Assembly (NCBI RefSeq): GCF_001639065.2
Contig: NZ_LQXO02000006.1
Span: 1-64,000, forward strand
DNA: 64,000 nucleotides
Origin: Vibrio barjaei
GTDB taxonomy: Bacteria; Pseudomonadota; Gammaproteobacteria; Enterobacterales; Vibrionaceae
Direction of reading: 5' to 3'
Program-made: the position numbers and the translations under genes
The notes under the pieces: model-generated
Seen by the model: the letters and a program-made list of their open reading frames with translations, nothing else
What the model was told of the DNA's origin: nothing
Databases searched by the model: none
Part shown: in pieces, positions 12,299 to 21,271 of the stretch
How the letters are laid out: every line of letters begins with the position of its first letter
Position numbering within the stretch: position 1 is the first letter of the stretch

Positions 12299-12775
12299 AT
12301 GACACCGGCTATTAACCTTGCCAAAAAGAAAAAAATCACTCATACCGTTCATCAATATGACCATGACCCAAGGCATGAAAGCTATGGTTTAGAGGCGGTA
12401 GAAGCGTTAGGACAAGATCCTGAATCCGTGTTTAAAACTCTACTATTCGCCATTAATGGAGAACCAAAAAATCTCGCTGTAGCGGTAATACCTGTTGAAG
12501 AAAAGCTGAACCTAAAACTCGCAGCAAAGGCGGCTGGTGGGAAAAAAGCAGAGATGGCAGATAAAGATATCGCACAAAAAACCACGGGTTATGTGTTGGG
12601 TGGCATCAGCCCTCTTGGTCAAAAGAAGTTGTTACCTACCTTCATTCATATCTCAGCGGAAGCGAGAGCGCAAATGTGCGTCAGTGCTGGAAAAAGAGGT
12701 TTGGAGATTGAGTTAGCACCGAGTGATTTGGCGATGCTAACGCGAGCGAAGTTTGTCAATTTATGTGAGGCCTAA
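12299..12775 (+). CDS. ybaK: Cys-tRNA(Pro)/Cys-tRNA(Cys) deacylase YbaK
   Basis: 158 residues from the ATG at 12299, matching the family length of about 159; AAGGA lies 7 bp upstream. An in-frame start at 12242 gives a non-conserved extension. The trans-editing fold is indicated by FKTLLF, the conserved Lys in KAAGGKKAEMAD, and the GYVLGGISPLGQKK motif. It clears misacylated Cys-tRNA(Pro) in the cytoplasm. Confidence 0.93.
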   Translation: MTPAINLAKKKKITHTVHQYDHDPRHESYGLEAVEALGQDPESVFKTLLFAINGEPKNLAVAVIPVEEKLNLKLAAKAAGGKKAEMADKDIAQKTTGYVLGGISPLGQKKLLPTFIHISAEARAQMCVSAGKRGLEIELAPSDLAMLTRAKFVNLCEA

Positions 12776-12795
12776 TTAGGCCTCATTTGCGGTAA

Positions 12796-13824
12796 TTATT
12801 TCTTTAAGGATAGGGTACCGCCAACGCGTGTTCTTGGCTTACTTGGCTTAGATGAATCTGGTTTAGCAGCGACCGGTTTACGGTTTTGTGTCTTACCTTG
12901 ATGATTACGAGCCTTATCTGAACGCCCTTGCTCTTGCTTGTGACGTTTGTTTTTATTCGGGCTACGACGAAACTCATCCGCACCGTGCCCAGAGAAGGTT
13001 TTCATTTTTTCACGTTTTGCTTCTGCTCGAGCGTCATGTAGCTTAGCATCGGTAGCTTTAGCGATATGACGACCTTTCGCATCTTTGCGTGATGCTTCTT
13101 CGGTACTCACTGAACCTTCACAAAGGCGGTGAATCTCAGCCACTTCCTGGTCAGTTAAGTAGCGCCATTTACCGTTGGGAATCCCGTCAATAGAGATGTT
13201 CATAATACGGACACGGCGAAGCTTTAATACTTCGAAACCCAGTGCTTCACACATACGGCGAATTTGACGGTTTAACCCTTGAGTTAGGGTAATACGGAAA
13301 GAAAACTTGGTTTCTTGTTCAACAAGACAAGGCAGAGTTACTGTGTCCAGAATCGCAACACCTGAGCCCATCTTTTTCAAGAAATCACGAGTCACAGGTT
13401 TGTCGACACGCACTACGTACTCTTTCTCGTGATTGTTACCCGCACGTAGAATCTTGTTAACGATGTCGCCATCATTAGTCAAAAAGATGAGACCATCAGA
13501 CGGTTTATCTAGTCGACCAATTGGGAATATACGTTTGTGATGGCCAACGAAATCAACGATGTTGCCCGGAACATCACGTTCGGTTGTGCATGTGATACCC
13601 GTTGGTTTGTTCAACGCAATATAGACTGGCTTCTCTTTGCTGCGAACGGGTTTACCGTCGATTTCAACATTGTCTCCCGACAACACTTTGGTTCCCATCT
13701 CAGGAATTTTGCCGTTAATAGTGACACGTTGTTGTTCGATCAGCTTGTCAGCTTCACGACGAGAACAAAAGCCAGTTTCACTAATGTATTTGTTAAGGCG
13801 TTTTCCTTCAGCAGCGTTAGGCAT
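12796..13824 (-). CDS. rluF: 23S rRNA pseudouridine(2604) synthase RluF
   Basis: 342 residues. An N-terminal S4 RNA-binding domain ([20 protein letters not shown], residues 9-28) precedes the RsuA/RluF catalytic domain, whose catalytic Asp is in [10 protein letters not shown]. RluF features are [20 protein letters not shown] and the motif [16 protein letters not shown]. The last 90 residues are a highly basic, low-complexity tail rich in Lys, Arg and Ser, probably RNA-binding and longer than in E. coli RluF. Confidence 0.93.
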   Translation of the reverse strand: MPNAAEGKRLNKYISETGFCSRREADKLIEQQRVTINGKIPEMGTKVLSGDNVEIDGKPVRSKEKPVYIALNKPTGITCTTERDVPGNIVDFVGHHKRIFPIGRLDKPSDGLIFLTNDGDIVNKILRAGNNHEKEYVVRVDKPVTRDFLKKMGSGVAILDTVTLPCLVEQETKFSFRITLTQGLNRQIRRMCEALGFEVLKLRRVRIMNISIDGIPNGKWRYLTDQEVAEIHRLCEGSVSTEEASRKDAKGRHIAKATDAKLHDARAEAKREKMKTFSGHGADEFRRSPNKNKRHKQEQGRSDKARNHQGKTQNRKPVAAKPDSSKPSKPRTRVGGTLSLKK

Positions 13825-13900
13825 GCGCAGTATTCACTCTATATTGGTCAGACACAAAATTAAGGTCGCGTATTTTATACTCAACTGAGCGGTAAGTCAC

Positions 13901-14482
13901 TTAACTCGTACGTTTTTGATGACGCTCTCGATTCTCAAGCTTCTTTTCTTGGCTCTTTCTTAGCATAACGTAGACCGCACCGCTTCCTCCATGGAATCGC
14001 TGCGCACTATGAACGCACTGAACATCTTTTATCTGAGTTAGCCAATGTGCAAGATAACTCTTCATTAATGCTGGTGGGTTAGAGCGTTCGCCGCGCCCAT
14101 GTACAATAAGCACAGTTCGGATGTCCATACGCATACACTGTTGCAGAAACTTCACCACTTCATCGCGTGCTTCTTTAAGCGTTCTCCGGTGTAAGTCGAG
14201 TTTTGCTTGCAGAGGATATTTGCCCAGTCTCAGTTTACGATAGACACCTTCCTGCATGCCATCACGCTTAAACTCAATTAAGTCGTCTGGTTTGATCATC
14301 GGAGCGTAATCAATTGAAAGGTACTCAGGGTCTTGCTCAGAGAGCCAAAGCGCTGCTTCTCGCTTGGCCAAATGTGCGTCAGACACTTGGTGGGTCTTTT
14401 TAAGTTCAACGGTGTCGCTGTGAATCGGCTTCACATCGCCCATCATCTGTTGGAATAGATCTAGATCATCGTCTTGAGACAT
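13901..14482 (-). CDS. smrA: Smr-domain DNA endonuclease family protein SmrA
   Basis: 193 residues. A C-terminal Smr (small MutS-related) domain contains LDLHRRTLKEAR and the HGRG motif in VLIVHGRGERSNPP. The acidic N-terminal region (DDDLDLF) is typical of YdaL/SmrA proteins. The family has nicking or binding activity on nucleic acid; the cellular role is not clear. Confidence 0.88.
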   Translation of the reverse strand: MSQDDDLDLFQQMMGDVKPIHSDTVELKKTHQVSDAHLAKREAALWLSEQDPEYLSIDYAPMIKPDDLIEFKRDGMQEGVYRKLRLGKYPLQAKLDLHRRTLKEARDEVVKFLQQCMRMDIRTVLIVHGRGERSNPPALMKSYLAHWLTQIKDVQCVHSAQRFHGGSGAVYVMLRKSQEKKLENRERHQKRTS

Positions 14483-14553
14483 AACTTCATCTCGGATAAG
14501 CCATTTTAACTGGAGTATATACGAATATGAGCAAGAGGTGAGAGCAATAAAAA

Positions 14554-14582
14554 ACCGGAGTGAACAGGCGATCCACTCCGGT
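14554..14582 (-). terminator. Terminator downstream of the DUF3149-like gene
   Basis: ACCGGAGTG and CACTCCGGT form a 9-bp stem. On the minus strand a TTTTTATTG run follows, so it ends leftward transcription from the small gene at 14622-14762. Confidence 0.8.
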
Positions 14583-14621
14583 GCATAGCGGTTTTCTATT
14601 CGAAATAGAAGCTAAGCGATT

Positions 14622-14762
14622 CTAGTGAGGAGATTTGTCATTCATTACTTTGTAGATGAAGAAACCACCGTAAAACAGCATCAAGCCCAGCGCTGCAAAG
14701 ATAACTAGCATTGAAGATAAGCCCACTGCATTACCAAATAGGAGATCAAGCCAAAAGTCCAT
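14622..14762 (-). CDS. Small DUF3149-like membrane protein (46 aa)
   Basis: A 46-codon ORF with a perfect ribosome site (GGAGG 4-5 bp before ATG). The product starts MDFWLDLLFGNAVGLSS, followed by one transmembrane helix (about residues 17-38) and a short charged tail ending KSPH. It resembles the DUF3149 family of tiny inner-membrane proteins common in vibrios; function unknown. It has its own terminator, so it is probably monocistronic. Confidence 0.8.
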   Translation of the reverse strand: MDFWLDLLFGNAVGLSSMLVIFAALGLMLFYGGFFIYKVMNDKSPH

Positions 14763-15017
14763 GTTTCCTCCAAAGTATTGACGACAGGGATAAGTTAACT
14801 TTTGGTGTCAAAATGAACACTGATCTGGATCAATTGTACTTTGAGTGTTAATAACCTGTATGCCACTGTGTGTATTTGGTCACATTTTTCGTGCTTCTGG
14901 CGATATGATGAGCAATCAAACTCAAAAGCAAAGAAAGTTGTTATAAAAGCCTTGCTTCAAAAGAATTTATCATTAATATACGCATCCGTTGTTGAGCAAA
15001 ACTCAAGACAACAATCT

Positions 15018-15094
<77 letters not shown>

Positions 15095-15101
15095 CTTTTC
15101 A

Positions 15102-15130
15102 AAAAGCCTCGCTTTCATAGCGGGGCTTTT
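15102..15130 (+). terminator. Terminator after tRNA-Pro
   Basis: AAAAGCCTCGCT and AGCGGGGCTTTT pair with one wobble around a 5-nt loop and end in T. It lies 8 bp after the tRNA. Confidence 0.85.
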
Positions 15131-15137
15131 TACTTTC

Positions 15138-15169
15138 AAAAGAACCTCGCTTTTTAGCGAGGTTCTTTT
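15138..15169 (-). terminator. Bidirectional terminator between tRNA-Pro and the 15.2-kb membrane gene
   Basis: AAAGAACCTCGCT and AGCGAGGTTCTTT form a long stem with a T-rich loop. It serves the minus-strand gene ending at 15195 and backs up the tRNA terminator. Confidence 0.85.
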
Positions 15170-15194
15170 GCATTTCTGAGTATCAAAAATTTCT

Positions 15195-15602
15195 TTAAGC
15201 TAATCTAGCTTTGCTGCCGAGTTTTGCTACGACACCTTCCAAGCCCAGCACGGCAAAGATAATAGCGAAGAACGCGACAACGCCACCAAATGCACCTGTA
15301 AAGGCCACGTGCTGACCGAACAGCATAGCGATAATGCCCATGGCGAGAAACTTCGAGCCCACTAAGATGATGTAAGACGAAATACCACGTTTTAGCTTTG
15401 GCAGAGTTTTGTGGTTAAGAAAGTACGACGCCATAACTTTTTCAAGCGAGATAGCACCTTTAAGCATGCCGGTTAACACTACCGATGCGTAGACTGCCAC
15501 TTCAAGGCTCGCGATGAATACCCAGTCCCAAGATGCATTGAGCACTAGCATTACGACAGTGGTGATAACAGAGCTGATGGCGATATCTTTAAGTACTTTC
15601 AT
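15195..15602 (-). CDS. Hypothetical inner-membrane protein, four TM segments
   Basis: 135 residues; good ribosome site (GAGG 8 bp upstream). Hydrophobic segments lie at about residues 7-23, 28-46, 73-95 and 98-120. I do not recognise a family with certainty. It stands alone between the tRNA-Pro terminators and the formate dehydrogenase leader, so the context gives no function. Confidence 0.75.
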   Translation of the reverse strand: MKVLKDIAISSVITTVVMLVLNASWDWVFIASLEVAVYASVVLTGMLKGAISLEKVMASYFLNHKTLPKLKRGISSYIILVGSKFLAMGIIAMLFGQHVAFTGAFGGVVAFFAIIFAVLGLEGVVAKLGSKARLA

Positions 15603-15712
15603 TTTGAATCCTCGTTGTGATTTCTGCTGACCTGATTAAGGTATCAATCACTGCGATTCACTATTTACCATTTTACGCCAATGAGAATTACACTCACTTA
15701 AAGTAGGGATGT

Positions 15713-15740
15713 TTGACCTTAATTACACTGTGGGTATAAT
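15713..15740 (+). promoter_or_regulatory. Sigma-70-type promoter of the formate dehydrogenase gene, long leader
   Basis: TTGACC (15713-15718) and a perfect TATAAT (15735-15740) are 16 bp apart. The predicted transcript start near 15747 leaves a 5' leader of about 280 nt before the ATG at 16027. The leader has short stems (CCCCTTGAAGGGG; ACACG...CGTGT), but I cannot assign it to a known riboswitch. Confidence 0.6.
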
Positions 15741-16026
15741 TAAGATAGTTTCGCTCCTAATTTAAATCCCCTTGAAGGGGGACTCCCTGAGAGCACCAAG
15801 ATTTCTCATTTTAGATTTGTTCTACCACTGTGACACGGATCATTAGAGCAGAGATTGACTGATGGTTTGTCGTACTTATTACAAGGTTTTGTGTCTACGA
15901 GGTTTTTCAGTCGCTAGATAGCGTCAATAAACTGCGTGTTACCTTTCTTACACGGCAATAACGTCGTGTGCTTTCGAGTGCGAGTTCAGTGGAGTTTTTT
16001 CATCGATCTGAAAGAGATAGCTCTAT

Positions 16027-19000
16027 ATGAATGTAATTATCAACGGTCAAACGTATCTTCTGCGCGAAAACAAGAGCATCCTAGATGTCGCAAAAGATAT
16101 TCAAGTTGATGTCCCTTCTCTTTGCTCCATCAGTAAGCACGACGACAAGCAGTCATGCGACCTTTGTGTCGTTGAAGTGGTGGGGAAAGGTATTGTTAAG
16201 GCGTGTGAGACAAAAATCCAAGATGGCATGACCATCGTTACTCAGTCCGCTCAAATTAACAACCTTAGAAGACAGGCACTCAATAAAATATTTGCGGATC
16301 ACAATGCCGACTGTGAAGCACCCTGCAAAGTCGCATGTCCTGCACATGTCGATATTCAAACCTACCTACACCATATCGCACAAGGCGATCATCACGAAGC
16401 CGTAAAAATCATCAAAGACACGCTACCTATGCCGATTTCCATTGGTCGTGTGTGTCCTGCTTTTTGTGAACATGAATGTCGTCGTACCTTGGTTGACGAA
16501 CCGCTCGCAATTCGCCAGCTTAAACGTCATGCCGCAGATATTGATTTATCGCTAGCCGAGCAATTTGAGCCACCGAAACTTCCTTACAACGGCCACCGAG
16601 TCGCCATTGTCGGTGCAGGGCCGGGTGGATTGGCATGTGGTTATTACCTTAGCTACCAAGGTTTTGCAGTCGACATTTTTGAATCCATGCCGGAGGCCGG
16701 AGGTTGGCTTCGCTATGGTATTCCAGAGTACCGTTTACCTAAAGATATCCTGGATAAAGAAATTGAGCTGATGTGTCGTGGTGGGATGAGAATCCATACC
16801 AACACACTTCTTGGTAATGATATTGCTCTTGATGAGCTGACAGACAACTATGAAGCGGTCTGTCTTGCTGTTGGTGCAACCAAAGCGGTCAATATGCCGT
16901 ATCCGGGCTCTGACTTAGAGGGCTGTGTACTTGGTGTTGATTTCCTAAAAGACCATATGACCGACAAAACCTTCACCATTGGCAAGAAGGTCGCCGTAAT
17001 CGGTGGTGGTAATACCGCGATTGATTGTGCGCGAACTGCCATTCGCGAAGGTGCGGAGACGACCATCATTTATCGCCGCACTCGAAATGAGATGCCGGCC
17101 GAGCTGCATGAAATTGAAGCGGCAGAGCTAGAAGGGGTTAAGTTTAAGTTTTTGACCAATCCCAAATGCAACCTTGCCGATTCACAGGGGCGTGTTGAGC
17201 ATATCGAGTTAGAGATAATGGAGTTGGGTGAGCCTGACAGTTCTGGTCGCCGCCGCCCTGTCTCTACCGGTAAAACTGAGACTGTCGCTTTTGATACTGT
17301 TATCTCAGCGTTATCGCAAAAACCGGACGTCGAGTTTCTAAAATCCGCCAAACATCCTTTGCCTTTGACCGATTGGGGTACTGCGTCTTCTGACGGTGAT
17401 TCGATGCACCATGGTTACAATGTATACAGTATTGGTGATTTCAGACGTGGACCAGCGACTGCCATTGAAGCTATCGCTGATGGCAAGAAGGCTGCCGATG
17501 CTATTGAGCGTTACATTCTTCAAGGTCACTTTAAACCTGAACCTAGAGCATTTAATAGTCACAAAGCAGAGCGTTTGAGCGAAGTTCGCCAAACAGAATA
17601 TCTGCAAGAAAAAGCCAAAGCGCGAGCTAAAGCAGAGCAGTTATCGGTAGAAGCCTGCCAAACAACCTATCAAGAAGTTGAACTGGGTATGTCGGATGAA
17701 AAGGCCATTGCTGAGGCTGCGCGCTGTTTAGAATGCGGCTGCCAAGCAAACACCCAATGTGACCTTCGCGATTACGCCACTGAGTACAAAGTAGATTATC
17801 GAGAGATAAACATTAACCAGCGCAAAATGTTCCCAGTGGACAAAACCAGCGAGTTTATTGTTTTCGATGCAAACCGTTGTATTAGTTGTGGCTCCTGTGT
17901 TCATGCGTGTCAGACCGAATCGGTTCACGGCATTTTAAACTTCTCTGAAACGTCACACCGTCCTTCTTTCCCTAACGGTGCCACTATGGGCGACAGCAAC
18001 TGCGTTCAATGTGGTGCGTGTGTTCAGGTGTGTCCAACGGGAGCGCTGTCTGATAAGCGAGATAAATCTCACGGTCGAATCGAGATGCTGACACCAGTGA
18101 AAACCATCTGTACTTATTGTGGAGTGGGTTGTCGTGTTGAGCTGTACGTGGATGCGGCGAACAATAAAATTCGTTACGTCAAAGGGGATAAAACGTCTCC
18201 AGTAAACCAAGGCATGTTGTGTGTGAAAGGCCGCTTTGGCTTTGATTTCATCCAAAGTGAAGAGCGACTTTCTACGCCACTGATTAGAAAAGCGGGTGAA
18301 TTGGTGCCTGCTTCTTGGGATGAGACTGTGCAGTACGTCGCTGATAAGCTGACTAAAATTAAGTCTATGTATGGCAGTGACAGCTTGGCTGGTTTCTCAT
18401 CGGCAAAGACCACCAACGAAGATAACTACGCATTCCAAAAACTGTTCCGTCGTGAAATTGGCACCAACAATATCGACCACTGTGCGCGGTTGTGCCACTC
18501 CTCGACAGTAACAGGCTTGGAAGCAGCGTTTGGTAGTGGCGCGATGACCAACGACATTCCAAGTATCAAACACTCGGACGTTATCTTTATTATTGGTTCA
18601 GACACCAGTGCTGCTCACCCAATCATTGCTTCTCATATCAAACAAGCGGTCGCGGACGGGGCAGTCTTGATTGTGGCCGATCCAAAACGTATCGATATGG
18701 TCGATCATGCCAAATTGTATGTTCGTCACCGTCCAGGCACTGACGTTATGTTGCTTAACTCAATCATGCATGTGATTGATAAAAATGGCTGGCAAGATGA
18801 TGCCTATATCGAAGAGCGCACCGAAGGCTACAGCGATTTGGTCGAAGAGATTCGTAAAGAGTCTTACTCGCCGACTAAGGCCGCGTTAGTGACAGGTGTG
18901 GCCGCGTTCGATATCGAGCGAGTAGCAGAGCTCATTGGAACGGCAAAAGTCACTTCAGTATTCTACTCGATGGGAATCACGCAGCACACGACAGGTCATG

Positions 19001-20142
19001 ACAACGTGCGCTCGATAGCCAATCTACAAATGCTTTGTGGTAACGTCGGAGTGGAAGGTGGCGGTATTAACCCTCTACGTGGTCAATCAAACGTTCAAGG
19101 CTCATGTGATATGGGGGCTCTGCCAACGGATTACCCGGGCTATCAGAAGGTCACTAATCCCGAAGTTCAGGCCAAATTCGCTAAGGCTTGGAATAGCGAG
19201 ACCTTACCGACAGAGAAAGGTAAAACGCTGACGGAAATCATTGATGGTGCCTGTGATGGTGACATTAAGGCGTTGTATGTCATGGGCGAGAACCCTGTGC
19301 TTAGTGACCCAGATCAAGCGCACGCCGTTCATGGATTGAAGTCTCTCGATTTCTTAGTGGTTCAAGACATCTTCCTAACGGAAACTGCGCAACTGGCGGA
19401 TGTGGTTCTCCCGTCTTACTCGTTTGCAGAGAAGGCTGGACACTTTACCAATACAGAGCGACGAGTTCAGCGCTTAGTGCCTGCGGTTCAAGCACCGGGT
19501 GAAGCGAAAGAAGACTGGCGCATAATTCAAGAAATCGCCAATGCTATGGGCAGCGACTGGGCTTACCAAACGGTGCAGGATATTACTGAGGAAATCGCCG
19601 ATGTGACACCGCAATATCACGGTATTCGTTGGCAGTCGATTGGTGGTAATGGTCTACAGTGGCCGTGTAATGAGGTGAAGCCATTTGGTACGCGCATCAT
19701 GCACAAAGACCAGTTCGTTCGCGGCAAAGGAGCGATGAAAGCTATTCCATTCGAATATGCTGCAGAACTCCCTGATGACGAATATCCGCTAATATTGACG
19801 ACGGGGCGTCTTCTAGAACAGTTCCACACTGGTACTATGACGCGCAAAACTAAAGGGTTAGACAATCTTGCTGGGCCGCGCATTATGGTGAGTGTAGAAG
19901 AAGCAGAGCGATTAGGTATTGCTAACGGTGAGACCGTGAAACTGGTGTCGCGCCGTGGCGAAATTAGTGCCCCTGCTTTTGTTACTAAGCGCATGCAGCA
20001 AGGTGTGGTATTTGTGCCATTCCACTTTGTTGAGTCTGCAGCGAACAAGCTAACCAATACTGCTACGGACCCTTACGCTAAAATACCTGAGTTTAAAGTG
20101 TCGGCAGTCAGACTAGAGACGGTTACTCGGCCGGTTCATTAG
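16027..20142 (+). CDS. Fused formate dehydrogenase: GltD-like flavoprotein plus molybdopterin catalytic domain
   Basis: 1371 residues with five parts. An N-terminal [2Fe-2S] ferredoxin domain has Cys in SLCS, CDLC and KAC. A GltD-like helical Fe-S domain (CEAPCKVACP) follows. A two-Rossmann flavoprotein has its FAD site VAIVGAGPGG near 192 and NAD(P) site VAVIGGGNTA near 322. A two-[4Fe-4S] ferredoxin domain has CISCGSCVHAC near 618 and CVQCGACVQVCP near 659. The molybdopterin formate dehydrogenase domain begins with CTYCGVGC at 695. The active-site residue in HCARLCHSS is Cys (823), not selenocysteine. The layout suggests direct electron transfer between formate and NAD(P)H in one soluble chain. 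The 3' end overlaps flhB (opposite strand) by 20 bp. Confidence 0.9.
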   Translation: MNVIINGQTYLLRENKSILDVAKDIQVDVPSLCSISKHDDKQSCDLCVVEVVGKGIVKACETKIQDGMTIVTQSAQINNLRRQALNKIFADHNADCEAPCKVACPAHVDIQTYLHHIAQGDHHEAVKIIKDTLPMPISIGRVCPAFCEHECRRTLVDEPLAIRQLKRHAADIDLSLAEQFEPPKLPYNGHRVAIVGAGPGGLACGYYLSYQGFAVDIFESMPEAGGWLRYGIPEYRLPKDILDKEIELMCRGGMRIHTNTLLGNDIALDELTDNYEAVCLAVGATKAVNMPYPGSDLEGCVLGVDFLKDHMTDKTFTIGKKVAVIGGGNTAIDCARTAIREGAETTIIYRRTRNEMPAELHEIEAAELEGVKFKFLTNPKCNLADSQGRVEHIELEIMELGEPDSSGRRRPVSTGKTETVAFDTVISALSQKPDVEFLKSAKHPLPLTDWGTASSDGDSMHHGYNVYSIGDFRRGPATAIEAIADGKKAADAIERYILQGHFKPEPRAFNSHKAERLSEVRQTEYLQEKAKARAKAEQLSVEACQTTYQEVELGMSDEKAIAEAARCLECGCQANTQCDLRDYATEYKVDYREININQRKMFPVDKTSEFIVFDANRCISCGSCVHACQTESVHGILNFSETSHRPSFPNGATMGDSNCVQCGACVQVCPTGALSDKRDKSHGRIEMLTPVKTICTYCGVGCRVELYVDAANNKIRYVKGDKTSPVNQGMLCVKGRFGFDFIQSEERLSTPLIRKAGELVPASWDETVQYVADKLTKIKSMYGSDSLAGFSSAKTTNEDNYAFQKLFRREIGTNNIDHCARLCHSSTVTGLEAAFGSGAMTNDIPSIKHSDVIFIIGSDTSAAHPIIASHIKQAVADGAVLIVADPKRIDMVDHAKLYVRHRPGTDVMLLNSIMHVIDKNGWQDDAYIEERTEGYSDLVEEIRKESYSPTKAALVTGVAAFDIERVAELIGTAKVTSVFYSMGITQHTTGHDNVRSIANLQMLCGNVGVEGGGINPLRGQSNVQGSCDMGALPTDYPGYQKVTNPEVQAKFAKAWNSETLPTEKGKTLTEIIDGACDGDIKALYVMGENPVLSDPDQAHAVHGLKSLDFLVVQDIFLTETAQLADVVLPSYSFAEKAGHFTNTERRVQRLVPAVQAPGEAKEDWRIIQEIANAMGSDWAYQTVQDITEEIADVTPQYHGIRWQSIGGNGLQWPCNEVKPFGTRIMHKDQFVRGKGAMKAIPFEYAAELPDDEYPLILTTGRLLEQFHTGTMTRKTKGLDNLAGPRIMVSVEEAERLGIANGETVKLVSRRGEISAPAFVTKRMQQGVVFVPFHFVESAANKLTNTATDPYAKIPEFKVSAVRLETVTRPVH

Positions 20143-21271
20143 GATCAGACCAAACCTTAGGGATATCGAAACGAGGCAAGCCATTTGGCTTGCTTCTTTG
20201 TCCTTGGCGCCATGCTTTCAGTTGGTTAACGTAGGTAAGAATGTGAGCGAGAGCTACAAACAATTGATTAGGCACCATTTGGTCAACTTGGGTCGTATTG
20301 TAAATCGCTCGAGTAAGCTCAGCACTTTCCACCACTTCGATACTGTGCTTCGCTGCCAATTCACGAATGTATACTGCCACTTCGTCTTTGCCTTTCGCAA
20401 CAACAAACGGCGCTTCGGCCTGAGTTAAATCGTAAATCAAGGCGATGGCATATTGTGTGGGGTTCGTGAGCACTACATTGGCTTTCGGCACTCTTTCATT
20501 AGCGCCCCGTTTGGCATTTTGAGTTTGTATTTGTCGAATCCGCGCTTTCACTTCAGGGCGTCCCTCTTGCTCCTTGTGTTCGTCTTTCACCTCTTGCTTA
20601 GTCATCTTCATTTGCTTAGTAAATTCATGACGTTGGTAGGGGAAGTCAAACAGGCCAAATATCAGAACGATAAGCAGCAAGTAACCAAGGTACTCCATGG
20701 TAATCGTCGCGACAGTTAACACCACAGTATCAAAGTGGGCACTTACCAGATTGGTGATGACGGAGATATAGCTGGAAATCACCCAGTACAACAAACTGAA
20801 AAACAGCATTACCTTAAAAACATTTTTAAACAGCTCAATCACTGACTGAGTTGAGAAAATGCGCTTTATCCCTTTTATTGGACTGATTTTTTCAAGCTTG
20901 GGTGTTAGTAGTGAAGGGCTGAAAATCCAACCACCCAACAAAGTAGAGCCAAATATGGCGGCGATAATTTGGTAAATCAATAGAGGGAAAAACAGCATCA
21001 CCATAGAAAAAAGGGCAGTCCCTAACAGTTCGACCGAAGTCATCCAATGGCTGATGGTCTGAGTATCGAATTGAAAGCTGACTAAGAACAGCTCAATGAA
21101 TGTTTGCTTAATCATATCGATATTCAGGACGTAATAGGCCACCACGCTGATAAGGGTGATGGAAGAGACAAACTCTTTTGCACGCGGAACTTGTCCCTCT
21201 CTACGAGCTTTAGAGAGTTTATGTTGGCTGGGTTGTTCACTTTTATCGCCAGAATCTTGATGCTCAGACAT
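20123..21271 (-). CDS. flhB: Lateral flagellar export protein FlhB
   Basis: 382 residues; inner-membrane export-gate protein that switches substrate from hook to filament. An N-terminal KSEQPSQHKLSKARREGQ leads into four TM segments, the linker and the cytoplasmic domain. The self-cleavage motif, normally NPTH, reads NPTQ here (residues 270-273). Downstream of that, KGKDEVAVYIRELA is typical. Last gene of the fliM-fliN-fliP-fliQ-fliR-flhB operon; its start overlaps fliR by 8 bp. Paralogous to the polar-flagellum copy expected elsewhere in the genome. Confidence 0.95.
   Translation of the reverse strand: MSEHQDSGDKSEQPSQHKLSKARREGQVPRAKEFVSSITLISVVAYYVLNIDMIKQTFIELFLVSFQFDTQTISHWMTSVELLGTALFSMVMLFFPLLIYQIIAAIFGSTLLGGWIFSPSLLTPKLEKISPIKGIKRIFSTQSVIELFKNVFKVMLFFSLLYWVISSYISVITNLVSAHFDTVVLTVATITMEYLGYLLLIVLIFGLFDFPYQRHEFTKQMKMTKQEVKDEHKEQEGRPEVKARIRQIQTQNAKRGANERVPKANVVLTNPTQYAIALIYDLTQAEAPFVVAKGKDEVAVYIRELAAKHSIEVVESAELTRAIYNTTQVDQMVPNQLFVALAHILTYVNQLKAWRQGQRSKPNGLPRFDIPKVWSDPNEPAE

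Noticed and set aside
15747..16026. Known riboswitch class in the formate dehydrogenase leader
   Set aside because: Short stems are present but none matches a known riboswitch core that I can recognise by eye.
19617..20057. 146-codon frame opposite the end of the formate dehydrogenase gene
   Set aside because: Lies wholly within a clear coding domain on the other strand, with low-complexity composition.
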